Assembly: GCA_964568585.1 (NCBI GenBank)
Contig: CAZMQI010000001.1
Span: forward strand, 62,001 to 126,000
Origin: RGZA01 sp964568585
GTDB taxonomy: Bacteria > Pseudomonadota > Alphaproteobacteria > UBA9219 > RGZA01
Direction: 5' to 3'
DNA: 64,000 bases
Shown: positions 52,508 through 62,138 of the stretch, piece by piece
Layout: every line of letters begins with the position of its first letter
How positions within the stretch are numbered: position 1 is the first letter of the stretch
Program-made: the position numbers and the translations under genes
The notes under the pieces: model-generated
Told to the model about the DNA's origin: nothing
Database searches by the model: none
Seen by the model: the letters and a program-made list of their open reading frames with translations, nothing else

Positions 52508-55126
52508 ATGTTCACCAACATACTCTGCATCGGGTTCAAGAAGGCGCCGCAATGCGCTTGGTTTTTATGCAGGTTACGTATGATGATTACTCTTCAACCA
52601 CTTACACTTCAGATAACGGGGCCACAGCCCCGCCTGCGCGCACAACTCCAAGCCGCATGGCCGCGCAAGGTACATAGCGCGCGACGTTCCCGCGCTATTA
52701 ATAGCATCACCAAACACATCAAAGATGCGCTGCCCGGGGATTACAAAGGCGATGTAAGCGTGTTTTTAAGCAACGAAGTTGAAGAAGCACACATCCCATC
52801 TCAAGGATTTATCTATCATCTCAATCAACAAAATATTTTAACGCGGCAAACCATCCACGAAGCGGATAACGCTGCGCTGCTGTATATCCATTATGAAACA
52901 GCGTTGGCAATGGATGAACTAGATGATGATTGTGAAGAAACAGTGCCCCAATCACGCATCGAACAAATCAAGCAATGGCAAAAAGAAACGGTGAAAGCAG
53001 TATTCCAATGCATGGCGGATACCGCCCTCAGCATGGCGGCTCAAACCGCATTGCGTGGCACGATGGCAGGGCTGAACAAGCTTGGCGCATTACTTGCCAA
53101 AGCCAGCAGCGCAGCGACCAAAGGAAATCCAGTTGCTAAACAAACCACACAAAAAGCGGTAACGCGTGATATCGCCAGCACGCTATCGGATCTACGCAGC
53201 AATTTGAATGTTGCAAGCACCAACAGCGTGAAACCGCCGACCAAAGCACAGCTCGCCATCCGCCAACAATTGAACAAGCTGAATAAGATTACACCGCCAC
53301 TGCAAAAAGCTGTTACGAAGGTCGCGCAACCGGTCAAAGCTGCGCCAAACCTAAAAACTGCACCGCTTTTGAAAACGGTTTTAAAAACAGCAAGCACCAC
53401 AAAAACGGTGCCAATTCAAAAAACACAGATTAAAACAGCCGCCGCACCTATTAAAGCTGCACTGTTTGCCACGCTTGCAAAACCAGAAGTGAAATTAAAC
53501 CGCGACATTAAAATCGCGCCACGCGTGAGTATCATCCCCGCGCGTGTGATAACGCGAATTGCAGAACGCACAGCTGTGCCGAGCGTTGCAGTAACACCAA
53601 CACGCTTTACATCGCATATAACCAAAGTTATCACGCAAAAAACGACCCAGCAGCAGACAACGCAGCCAGGCATTGTGGTTCCTGCCCGTATTACCACGCA
53701 GATTGCACGACCCACCGCGCGGTTCCAGATTAACCGCACCGTTATTCCAACGCTGCGTATCACGCCAACCGTCATCGCAATATATATCGCGGCTAACCCT
53801 ATTGGGATTACTGTGCCACCTGCACGTACTACTCAAAAAACAGCGCAGCCTGAAAAAGCAACGCAACCTGCGGCACAGGAAACCGCTATTCTTAAAACCA
53901 CTGCTCCTAAAACGATTGCTGCTAAAGCAACGAACCCAACAACCACCGCGCCATTACAAGGCAGACCACAAGCACAACTGCAACGTATCGCAAGGCAACC
54001 CGCGCAATACTCAGCCATCGCAACGTCAATACCAACCCATCGCAACCCGCCACGCAGTTTTAGTCACATTGCGCTTGTGCCCTCCACCATTAGCCGTGTG
54101 CATATACAACCGCGCTTTGATACTAGCAGCATAGCTGCGCCTGTCAGCACACCGCAACAAACCTATACAACTGCGCCAAGCACTCCGGTTGCACCACCGC
54201 CTTCTTTTAGTGCGCCGACGATTGAACAACCAAGAAGCGAGCCGTCACACATCGCCGCGCAGCCGCCTGCACAACCACCGGTACAACAAACTGCATTACC
54301 AACTGAAACAAAGCCAACTGAAGTGGCTGCTGCGCCGCCAACGCCAATTACCACCACTGCGCCACCAGACAAACGTGGTGACGTGACTTCTCCAGAACAC
54401 AAACAAGAACCAAAACTGCTGGACACCCAAGGAACAGCTCCTGAACCTACAAAACCTGTAGTAAAGCCTGTTGCTCCACAAAAGGTTGATGGCACGCAAA
54501 AAGAACCGCTGACCTCACCAACTAATAACCCTATCCCACCAGTTGTGCGCGTTGGCCAGCAAGAACAGCAGAAACCAGCTATTGAAGACCAACCGACTGG
54601 TGGTGCGTTACCGCTCAACAACCCTAAAAACGGGAACCCAACTACACAGGATAACAAGCCGCCAATCGCCCCTCCTGTTCCCAATGAACCACCCACGCCA
54701 TTACCACTACCGCTACCAATACAACCACCAAAACCCGATAGAATTATTGCAGAGCCGCAAGAGCCATCAAATGTGCTTCCGTTCCAGCCAGCTAATCCTG
54801 ATAAAGTAGGAAGAGCTGAGCCAGAACCCTTTAAAGAAAAACAGAATGCAGAAGTTGTTAGCTTAGAAGAAAAAAGATTAGAAAAATCCAAAAGCCTTCC
54901 ACGATCACGCGTCGCTGAACGTGTTGAGGATCCACACGGCCTAATAATTAAAGTTAGCGGCGGCACCGGCACATACAAAGAATTTGTCGGATACATTGAA
55001 TACAATCACATCCCATTGCTTGCCCAACCTGAAGGAAAGCCACCGTCATCACCACCTGAACGTCCTAAAGCGCAGAAATCAGGTCAAAGCAAACTAGGAA
55101 AAGTGCTGGAAGGACCTTGCGGATAA
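52508..55126 (+). CDS. Long Pro/Thr/Ala-rich protein of unknown function
   Basis: 872 residues if started at 52508; the ATG pair at 52580/52583 (MMITLQPLTLQITGP) gives about 848 and is at least as likely. I recognise no family. A folded N-terminal part (to about residue 190) contains KGDVSVFLSNEVEEAHIPSQGFIYHL. Then follow roughly 550 residues of low complexity (repeated TTK, APQK, PARITTQIA; later PPxP-rich) and a charged C-terminus with KVSGGTGTYKEFVGYIEYNH. No signal peptide. The downstream gene starts 5 bases after its stop, so the two form a cassette. Confidence 0.75.
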   Translation: MFTNILCIGFKKAPQCAWFLCRLRMMITLQPLTLQITGPQPRLRAQLQAAWPRKVHSARRSRAINSITKHIKDALPGDYKGDVSVFLSNEVEEAHIPSQGFIYHLNQQNILTRQTIHEADNAALLYIHYETALAMDELDDDCEETVPQSRIEQIKQWQKETVKAVFQCMADTALSMAAQTALRGTMAGLNKLGALLAKASSAATKGNPVAKQTTQKAVTRDIASTLSDLRSNLNVASTNSVKPPTKAQLAIRQQLNKLNKITPPLQKAVTKVAQPVKAAPNLKTAPLLKTVLKTASTTKTVPIQKTQIKTAAAPIKAALFATLAKPEVKLNRDIKIAPRVSIIPARVITRIAERTAVPSVAVTPTRFTSHITKVITQKTTQQQTTQPGIVVPARITTQIARPTARFQINRTVIPTLRITPTVIAIYIAANPIGITVPPARTTQKTAQPEKATQPAAQETAILKTTAPKTIAAKATNPTTTAPLQGRPQAQLQRIARQPAQYSAIATSIPTHRNPPRSFSHIALVPSTISRVHIQPRFDTSSIAAPVSTPQQTYTTAPSTPVAPPPSFSAPTIEQPRSEPSHIAAQPPAQPPVQQTALPTETKPTEVAAAPPTPITTTAPPDKRGDVTSPEHKQEPKLLDTQGTAPEPTKPVVKPVAPQKVDGTQKEPLTSPTNNPIPPVVRVGQQEQQKPAIEDQPTGGALPLNNPKNGNPTTQDNKPPIAPPVPNEPPTPLPLPLPIQPPKPDRIIAEPQEPSNVLPFQPANPDKVGRAEPEPFKEKQNAEVVSLEEKRLEKSKSLPRSRVAERVEDPHGLIIKVSGGTGTYKEFVGYIEYNHIPLLAQPEGKPPSSPPERPKAQKSGQSKLGKVLEGPCG

Positions 55127-55131
55127 CCATC

Positions 55132-56406
55132 ATGGCGCAACTACACATCCTTCATTTAAATGATACTAATCGCCGTGCATTTGATGCATTAACGCGCCCA
55201 GAAATCGATATCGATGAATGTATCCGCTTAACCGAACCTGCCAGCGATACAGTGGTGGATGATTTTATCAAGGCACATAAAGAGCTTTTTCTGAAACCGC
55301 AACGCGCCATCCGAACCAATGGCGAAGTTGTAAAATTATATTCAGTTGATGATACGGTTGACATCACAACAATCCGGCATGCACAAGACGGTTCAGCGGA
55401 ACACGCGGCCTATGTAAAAAAAGCACGAACAGTTATCAGTGCAGATATCAAAGGCAATGAATTAATCTTGGGAACGGATCCCATACACGAACTTGGTGTG
55501 TTATTTCGTTCTGATGATGGCAAGCCATGGTCAATCGCAACCACGCGCACTATCCCGAAAATCGATTACATCAAAGATCTGCTTAATCACCCGCAAATTG
55601 AAGGGCTGGATACACTACTTGGCATGCATACTTATGAAAAAAATGGCCAGCAGACAAAAGTATTAATCCGTTACTACAACTTTAAACCACCTGTTGGCGT
55701 TCAAGCTTTGCCAATGTTCATTCGTCATGTTGATGGCCGTGTAGAAACTCTTTATACGCCGGAAGATTTTTTTCGCGATAAATTTCTTCCTGAAGACAGG
55801 CTCACACAACATCTTGAGGGCCTATATGGCAATCAAATCGAACGAAAATTATTAATGCTCAGCGATTTAGCAGAATGTGAGCCATTGGTAGAAGAGAAGC
55901 GTCATTTCGTTATCTATAAAACCAAACGAACCGCATATGATAACAAGAACATTTCAGGATTGTTCTTACAAACCGATGCTAATGACAGCCCAGTCATTGC
56001 ACGGGATGATGCAACAGCACTTGATAAATTATTCAAATGGATTGATACACAGCCCGCAGCCACTCATATTCCATATGTAGAGGCATGGACCGAGCAAGGA
56101 TTTAAGACAACTAAAACAAATGCAGGCGTCAAGGTTGAATTCAGCGATAGCAGTTATCTGATAGATACTGGAACCAAACTATCCCTTCACGGCGATGCGA
56201 AGGAAGATTATCTGCGCGTCATGTTGCAGCATGCCAAAGAAAACTGGGGTGGCGCATTCAAAATCGAAAGCGGCACAGATGCAGAAATACAATTACTGGA
56301 AAGACTTGCCGTTGAAATGAAGGTTACGCTCATCAAGCCTCTTGGCTCGCCATCAAGGCCAACGCACCGCAGCACGCGCGCAGCCGCGCCACGCGCAGCC
56401 GCATAA
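55132..56406 (+). CDS. Protein with C-terminal LPD7-like domain
   Basis: 424 residues from the ATG at 55132 (MAQLHILHLNDTNRRAFDAL). The N-terminal and middle parts match nothing I know. The C-terminal HGDAKEDYLRVMLQHAKENWGGAFKIESGTDAEIQLLERLAVEMKV resembles LPD7, a domain of large polyvalent proteins and relaxases on conjugative elements; the match is by pattern only. It ends in an Arg/Ala tail. Five bases separate it from the Pro/Thr/Ala-rich gene, and it is convergent with the ABC-F gene 2 bases away. Confidence 0.7.
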   Translation: MAQLHILHLNDTNRRAFDALTRPEIDIDECIRLTEPASDTVVDDFIKAHKELFLKPQRAIRTNGEVVKLYSVDDTVDITTIRHAQDGSAEHAAYVKKARTVISADIKGNELILGTDPIHELGVLFRSDDGKPWSIATTRTIPKIDYIKDLLNHPQIEGLDTLLGMHTYEKNGQQTKVLIRYYNFKPPVGVQALPMFIRHVDGRVETLYTPEDFFRDKFLPEDRLTQHLEGLYGNQIERKLLMLSDLAECEPLVEEKRHFVIYKTKRTAYDNKNISGLFLQTDANDSPVIARDDATALDKLFKWIDTQPAATHIPYVEAWTEQGFKTTKTNAGVKVEFSDSSYLIDTGTKLSLHGDAKEDYLRVMLQHAKENWGGAFKIESGTDAEIQLLERLAVEMKVTLIKPLGSPSRPTHRSTRAAAPRAAA

Positions 56407-56408
56407 CA

Positions 56409-58253
56409 CTACATACTGCCCATCAGTTTTTCGAGGGTTGCTTCATGTGCGGCAATATCGTCTTCCAGCTTGCTGTGTGCTTGGGTCAGACGTTTTAATT
56501 CCGCCGCATGTTCGGGCTTGGCAAAGAAATCTGCCATTTCGCCTTCCAAATCCTGTTTTCGCTTTTGCAATTCTGCGATTTTCTTCATTTCTTCTTCGGC
56601 TTTTTGCTCGGCATCCGAAACCGCTGCAATCGCCTCATTATCATTCTTTGGTTTGCGTGCATCCTGCTTTAATTTATCGCGCTCCATTTTGCGCTGGCGG
56701 ATGACCTGTTTGGAATAAGCATCCAAATCATCATCGAATGCGGTTACTTTACCATCTGCTACCAGCCATAGCTGGTCGGCCACGTTCTTCACCAAATGTG
56801 CGTCATGGCTTACTAAAATAACAGCGCCTTCATAATTATTGATTGCCTGCTGCAGAGCTTGGCGTGCATCAATATCCAAATGGTTGGTCGGTTCATCGAG
56901 CAACATGATGTGTGGCGCATCAAAACTCATCAGGCAGAACAGCAAGCGTGCTTTCTCACCACCTGATAATCCGCCGACTTTCGTATCGGCCTTGTGTCTA
57001 TCGAAGCCAAAGCGCGCAAGCATGGAACGCACCTGCACCTCCGTCTTGTCCTTCATTGCCATGGCCATCGTTTCAACAGGCGTAACGGTGACATCTAATT
57101 CATCAGTCTGGAACTGCGCGAAATAGCCGATTTTTAGCTTACCCGACTTATGCAATTCACCCTGCAATGGCGATAAGCGTTCCGAAAGGATTTTGACCAG
57201 GGTCGATTTACCGTTGCCGTTCGCGCCCAGCAAGGCGATGCGGTCTTCCATATCAATACGCAAATCCAGCTTTTTAAGAATGGGTTTGCCGGGAGCATAG
57301 CCAGCATCCACTTGTTCCAACCGGATGATGGGTGATTTAAGCGGTTTGGGTTCGGGGAATGTGAAGGCGGTCACGCGGTCTGCAATCACGGCATCCACAA
57401 TGTCCATCTTCTCGATCGCTTTTAATCGGCTTTGCGCCTGACGTGCTTTGCTTGCCTTCGCGCGGAAACGTTCGACAAACTTCATCATCTGATCTTTTTG
57501 TGCGGTCTGCTTTTCATGCATCGCTTGCTGGTTCATCATGCGCTCGGCTCGGCGGCGCTCGAAACTGTCATAATTGCCGGTATAAGCGTGCAACGTCTTG
57601 TTTTCCAAATGCAGGATATGCGTGACCGTTTTATTCAGAATATCGCGATCGTGGCTGATGATGATCAGCGTTTGCTGATACCGCATCAGGAAGTTTTCGA
57701 GCCATACCATGGATTCAAAATCCAAATGGTTGGTCGGTTCATCGAGCATCAAGACATTCGGTTGGCAGAATAATACAGCCGCCAATGCGACGCGGGCACG
57801 CCAACCGCCAGAGAATGAGGAGATGGGATTTTGCTGGGCTTCATCACTGAACCCCAACCCTGCCAAAATGGTTGCGGCCCGCGACGGGGCATCATAGGCG
57901 CTGATGTCATTCAAGCGGTCAAAGATGTATGAAATGCGTTCCGGGTCTTCGCAGGTTTCGGATTCCTTCATCAACGCCGCGCGTTCGGTGTCCGCATTAA
58001 GTACGACATCCAAAATTGACGTGCCATCGTCCGGAATATCCTGGCGCACCCAACCAACACTGGTGCCTTTGATAAACGAAATTTCGCCGCCATCAGGTTG
58101 TAATTCACCGGCGATGAGTTTGAACAGGGTGGATTTACCGGCACCATTCGGCCCGACCAAGCCAACGCGATGCCCTGCCGGTATATTTACCGAGACATTT
58201 TCTAAAAGTGCGCGTCCGCCAATGCGGTAGGTCAAGTCGTGTATTGAAAGCAT
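56409..58253 (-). CDS. ABC-F ATPase, YheS type
   Basis: 614 residues from the ATG at 58253 (MLSIHDLTYRIGGRALLE). Soluble tandem ATPase of the ribosome-acting ABC-F group: GPNGAGKSTLF, FSGGWRARVALA and LMLDEPTNHLDF in the first cassette, GANGNGKSTLV, LSGGEKARLLF and LLLDEPTNHLD in the second, with the P-site tRNA-interaction linker (about 235-300) between. The C-terminal coiled coil (about 530-610) and SFSGGWR favour the YheS branch over Uup, which is encoded at 35485. Confidence 0.9.
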   Translation of the reverse strand: MLSIHDLTYRIGGRALLENVSVNIPAGHRVGLVGPNGAGKSTLFKLIAGELQPDGGEISFIKGTSVGWVRQDIPDDGTSILDVVLNADTERAALMKESETCEDPERISYIFDRLNDISAYDAPSRAATILAGLGFSDEAQQNPISSFSGGWRARVALAAVLFCQPNVLMLDEPTNHLDFESMVWLENFLMRYQQTLIIISHDRDILNKTVTHILHLENKTLHAYTGNYDSFERRRAERMMNQQAMHEKQTAQKDQMMKFVERFRAKASKARQAQSRLKAIEKMDIVDAVIADRVTAFTFPEPKPLKSPIIRLEQVDAGYAPGKPILKKLDLRIDMEDRIALLGANGNGKSTLVKILSERLSPLQGELHKSGKLKIGYFAQFQTDELDVTVTPVETMAMAMKDKTEVQVRSMLARFGFDRHKADTKVGGLSGGEKARLLFCLMSFDAPHIMLLDEPTNHLDIDARQALQQAINNYEGAVILVSHDAHLVKNVADQLWLVADGKVTAFDDDLDAYSKQVIRQRKMERDKLKQDARKPKNDNEAIAAVSDAEQKAEEEMKKIAELQKRKQDLEGEMADFFAKPEHAAELKRLTQAHSKLEDDIAAHEATLEKLMGSM

Positions 58254-58325
58254 GCCGCTTTTTACAGGGCTTTTTGGAAAGTGCAACAGCTTTGATGCTG
58301 ATTTATGGCAAAAATAGGCGCTGCT

Positions 58326-60197
58326 CTACTTCTCGACCTGTTTCATCGCCAAAATGCGGTCTACACGGAACAGCCGCGGCTCGTCACGCTTGGTGCAATG
58401 GGCGCGCATGCCTTGGTAAGACTGGCCTTGATAACGCGCCTCCCCCACCGTTGATGGAATCACGATGCGCGTTGTTTGTGCATCATTCGCCTTTAGATAG
58501 GTGATTTCGATGCGGCCTTTTTCGCTAATCACTTTGCGAATGAATGCGACCTTCTGCGCCACGCCATCATCCAAGGTTGGCTGCTGTAATGCTCTGCCAT
58601 TAAAGAAATCGGAAATACGTTCGTCGGTGCGGATATTATGCGTGCGGATTTGCGTTTTTAAAATGATGCCTTCAAACGAAGTACAGCGGCTGAGTGCGAC
58701 ATACATCTGCCCTGCTGCGAACGTACCCGTCCCAATATCAATCACCACATGGTCGAATGTCTTGCCTTGGCTTTTATGAATGGTAATTGCCCATGCCAAA
58801 CGGAACGGGTATTGCGTGAAGATACCAACGGGAACGGACACCAAGGCACCATCTTCAAGGCCTGTGCGATAGACTTCCCAGCTATGGCGGCGCACATCGA
58901 CCACTTTTCTGGTATCCGCCAAACGCACCAATAGGTATTCATCACCTTCGGCATCATGCTTCACGGCTTCAATAATGCCGATGCTGCCATTGACCCAGCG
59001 GCGCTCGCTATCATTATTCAGCATCATGATTTGTGCGCCAGTTTTATAGGTCAAATCAGGCGCAGTTGGAAAATATTCCTTACCGAATTCACCTTCGGTA
59101 TCTGCTTTGCTTTTATGAATACGCCCCGACAGCGCTTGCAGATGGGCATTGTTGATTTCATCAGCCTTTGCGTTGGTGGTGGTAAGGGTGATAAACCGCC
59201 CCTCCTTCGCATCTGGTTCCTTTTTGCCAAAGCGGGAGTTGAGATGCTTGATATCCACATCCTTCACCGAATTATTGCGGATTTTATTCAACAAATCGAC
59301 AAAGGCTTGATCCTTCTGGCGGTATACTTTTTGCAATTCGATGATTTCAGGCGGAGATTCCTGCAACGCATGCGCGCTGAAAAAATACGGCGTTGTGTAA
59401 TGCGTTTCGAAAATCGGCATTTCTTCGCGGCTTACCACCGGCGGCAACTGATACAAATCGCCGATGAAAATCATCTGCACACCACCGAACGGCATGCCTT
59501 CATGCGGTCCATACAGCTTTAAAAACTCATCCATACAATCCAGCATATCGGCGCGCAGCATCGATACTTCATCGACGATGATGGTTTTTAATTTTTTATA
59601 AATCTTGCTGTCGCGCGGCTTGGTTTTACGTGCACGAATACTTTGCGGCGTGACATCCACATAGAAATTAAAAAAACTGTGGATTGTCTGGCCTTTTACA
59701 TTTAACGCAGCAACGCCAGTTGGCGCAAGTACCACGGGCTTTTTATCAGTCACCGCGCAAAAATACGAAAGCAGCGTCGACTTACCAGTCCCCGCCTTTC
59801 CTGTGATGAACAGGTTTTTATCGGTATCTTCCATCACCGATAAGGCTTCTTCGAAGCGGGCATTCAGTTCGGGTGAAAACGATACGTCACTGCCTGTTGA
59901 TACAGTGGCCTTGACGCGCGTCAATGCCTTGGTCTCGCTTTTTGATTTGCGTTTTGCAGCGGCAGAGCTTGGCATGAATTCCGGCGCAGGTGAAATTTTC
60001 CTGCCATCTTCGTCCAAAAGCCCCAGTATTCTTAAATGTGCCGCAATTGCGCCCGCAGTGCGCCCATGATGTTTTGCAATGGCATTTATCGATGGTTTAT
60101 GAATGAACGCGTCGTATAAACGGCGTTCCTCATCCACGCTCCATGCCGATCCCTTTCTTGCGATATCTGGGCGTTCATTATCAGGGTTTTTCAACAT
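58326..60197 (-). CDS. Pif1-type helicase with N-terminal HTH and C-terminal WYL-like domain
   Basis: 623 residues from the ATG at 60197 (AAAGAAG ribosome site). Residues 17-60 resemble a SANT/HTH module (WSVDEERRLYDAFIHKPSINAIAKHHGRTAGAIAAHLRIL). A superfamily 1 Pif1/RecD core follows: Walker A ITGKAGTGKSTLL, VVLAPTGVAALNVKG, IIVDEVSMLRADM, FIGDLYQLPPV, and C-terminal AITIHKSQGKTFDHVVID with YVALSRCTSFEGI. The last about 65 residues (RIEITYL ... RLFRVDRILAM) fit a WYL ligand-binding domain. It unwinds DNA or RNA-DNA hybrids; the terminal domains suggest sensing. Confidence 0.85.
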   Translation of the reverse strand: MLKNPDNERPDIARKGSAWSVDEERRLYDAFIHKPSINAIAKHHGRTAGAIAAHLRILGLLDEDGRKISPAPEFMPSSAAAKRKSKSETKALTRVKATVSTGSDVSFSPELNARFEEALSVMEDTDKNLFITGKAGTGKSTLLSYFCAVTDKKPVVLAPTGVAALNVKGQTIHSFFNFYVDVTPQSIRARKTKPRDSKIYKKLKTIIVDEVSMLRADMLDCMDEFLKLYGPHEGMPFGGVQMIFIGDLYQLPPVVSREEMPIFETHYTTPYFFSAHALQESPPEIIELQKVYRQKDQAFVDLLNKIRNNSVKDVDIKHLNSRFGKKEPDAKEGRFITLTTTNAKADEINNAHLQALSGRIHKSKADTEGEFGKEYFPTAPDLTYKTGAQIMMLNNDSERRWVNGSIGIIEAVKHDAEGDEYLLVRLADTRKVVDVRRHSWEVYRTGLEDGALVSVPVGIFTQYPFRLAWAITIHKSQGKTFDHVVIDIGTGTFAAGQMYVALSRCTSFEGIILKTQIRTHNIRTDERISDFFNGRALQQPTLDDGVAQKVAFIRKVISEKGRIEITYLKANDAQTTRIVIPSTVGEARYQGQSYQGMRAHCTKRDEPRLFRVDRILAMKQVEK

Positions 60198-60254
60198 AAC
60201 TTCTTTCTTAAAGCGTTGTTTACGCCAATACAAATTATTTGCTAAAACTATGCC

Positions 60255-61526
60255 ATGCCACTAAGTTTCGAAACATCTCCAGACAACATTGCCAATGGGC
60301 GCATGCGCCGTAAAACGCTGATTAGAATGCGTTGGCTGGCGATTTGCGGGCAAATCGGCGCATTGGTGCTGGCGTACTTTGTATTTGATGTGAAGATGGA
60401 CTTGCTGGCACCATGCCTTGTCATTCTTACCTCCATCATTTTCAACTGCATCGCAATCACGCGCGTGCGCGGTAAACCCTATTTACATAATAAGGGCGCA
60501 ACCTTCGCACTGGGCTTTGATACCATACAGCTATCGGCCCTGTTATTTGTCACAGGCGGGTTTACAAATCCATTCATTGTGTTGATGCTTGCGCCCATCA
60601 CCATCGCGGCCACCGTCTTATCAGGGCGCAGTGTATTCACTTTATTAATCATCTCATTGCTTTCTTATTGCGCGATGCACTTTGCATTGCCCTTGCCTTG
60701 GCCGCAGCCGCAACAATTCTCTTTCCTATATCTTGGCGGGTGCGCTGTAGCCGTCTTTATATCCGGGGCCTTCTTGGTATTATATGTTCGTAGGGTTGCA
60801 CGTGAAGCCCGTCGTCTATCTGAAGCATTGAATGCAAGCCGTTTGGCACTTGAATACGAACAAAAAATATCAGCCTTTGGTGCATTGGCAGCAGCCGTAG
60901 CGCATGAATTAGGCAGCCCATTGAGTACTATCGCTATCGTAAGCAGCGAACTGGCGCATGGGCTGAAGGCGACACCGTTTAGTGAAGATATTGAATTGCT
61001 GCAAAGCCAGACTAATCGATGCAGTGCTATTCTATCCGACTTCTCAAAGCATAATGTTCTATCTGACCGTTCATTCGATACATTACCGTTGCGGAATTTT
61101 GTATTGCATGTATTGCAACCATACAGGCGTGATACAATCTCAATCGAAATCATCGCCGATGGCAAAGGCAATGAACCCGAATGGCCATTAAACCCCGGGC
61201 TAATGCATGGCGTCGGCAATATTCTTCACAACGCTTGTCAGTTCGCAAAAACCTTAGTTCGCATCACCATTCACTGGAACGACAATGCAGTGACCATGAG
61301 AATTGAGGATGATGGAAAAGGTTTTCCAGATGGAATCTTACCGCGCCTTGGCAACGCGTATGTCAGCGAACGGCGGGATGGCACCCATGGCATGGGCCTC
61401 GGCCTATTTATCGCCAAAACCCTGTTAGAACGCAGTGGCGCCACAGTACAGTTTGCTAATGCGGCACCGGATAGTGACATGGGCGGCGCAAAAATAACCC
61501 TTTCATGGGGATTTATCCCGAACTAA
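60255..61526 (+). CDS. regB: Redox-sensing histidine kinase RegB/PrrB/ActS
   Basis: Inner-membrane kinase that responds to quinone/redox state and phosphorylates RegA. 423 residues: six membrane helices (about 25-180), the quinone-site GGFTNPF (101-107), H-box His217 in AAAVAHELGSPLS, the redox Cys256 in SQTNRCSAIL, and ATPase boxes (NILHNACQFA; DDGKGFP; GLGLFIAKTLLERSGA). All signature residues are present. It is 10 bp upstream of regA. Confidence 0.94.
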   Translation: MPLSFETSPDNIANGRMRRKTLIRMRWLAICGQIGALVLAYFVFDVKMDLLAPCLVILTSIIFNCIAITRVRGKPYLHNKGATFALGFDTIQLSALLFVTGGFTNPFIVLMLAPITIAATVLSGRSVFTLLIISLLSYCAMHFALPLPWPQPQQFSFLYLGGCAVAVFISGAFLVLYVRRVAREARRLSEALNASRLALEYEQKISAFGALAAAVAHELGSPLSTIAIVSSELAHGLKATPFSEDIELLQSQTNRCSAILSDFSKHNVLSDRSFDTLPLRNFVLHVLQPYRRDTISIEIIADGKGNEPEWPLNPGLMHGVGNILHNACQFAKTLVRITIHWNDNAVTMRIEDDGKGFPDGILPRLGNAYVSERRDGTHGMGLGLFIAKTLLERSGATVQFANAAPDSDMGGAKITLSWGFIPN

Positions 61527-61536
61527 TCTGCACATC

Positions 61537-62097
61537 ATGAGCGAACCAGTAAAACAACTATTAATTGTCGATGATGATGCGCCACTACGTAACCGCTTGG
61601 CCAAAGCGATGGAACGCAAAGGCTTTGCGGTCATTGCCGCTGAATCAGTGAAAGATGCCATAGCTGCAGCAACCAAAACCCCGCCGAATTATGCCGTAGT
61701 GGACCTTCGCCTGACCGATGGCTATGGTCTTGTGGTGGTGGAAGCCTTGCGTAAACTAAATCCATCCATGCGTATCGTTATTTTGACGGCATATGGAAAT
61801 ATCGCATCCGCGGTGACCAGCATGAAACTGGGCGCCGTTGATTATCTTGCCAAGCCGACCGATGCCGATGTGATTGAAAACGCACTGCTGACCGAAAAAG
61901 TAGATGGTTTGCCGCCCCCGCCTGAACAAATCATGTCAGCTGAACGGGTGCGCTGGGAACATATCGCACGCGTGTTTGAACAATGCGACCGCAACATATC
62001 GGAGACAGCACGCCGTCTCAACATGCACCGCCGTACCTTACAGCGCATTCTTGCCAAGCATGCCCCAAAGGAACACATCGAAATGGATGATGCATAG
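61537..62097 (+). CDS. regA: Response regulator RegA/PrrA/ActR
   Basis: 186 residues: receiver with acidic pocket VDDD (11-14), phosphorylation Asp56 in VVDLRLTDGYG, Thr/Lys (LTAYGN; Lys106 in YLAKPTD), a Pro-rich linker (LPPPPE), and the Fis-type helix-turn-helix MSAERVRWEHIARVFEQC ... NISETARRLNMHRRTLQRILAK, which is nearly invariant in this family. It controls respiratory and redox genes. It forms an operon with regB. Confidence 0.95.
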   Translation: MSEPVKQLLIVDDDAPLRNRLAKAMERKGFAVIAAESVKDAIAAATKTPPNYAVVDLRLTDGYGLVVVEALRKLNPSMRIVILTAYGNIASAVTSMKLGAVDYLAKPTDADVIENALLTEKVDGLPPPPEQIMSAERVRWEHIARVFEQCDRNISETARRLNMHRRTLQRILAKHAPKEHIEMDDA

Positions 62098-62138
62098 GGT
62101 TTATTGACCCTTTTCCTGATTGCATCTATCGTTGCCCG

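Noticed and set aside
52310..52510. Possible RNase P RNA, tmRNA or SRP RNA
   Set aside because: GAGGAAAG resembles an RNase P motif, but the remaining conserved elements are absent; no tmRNA tag or SRP loop is seen.
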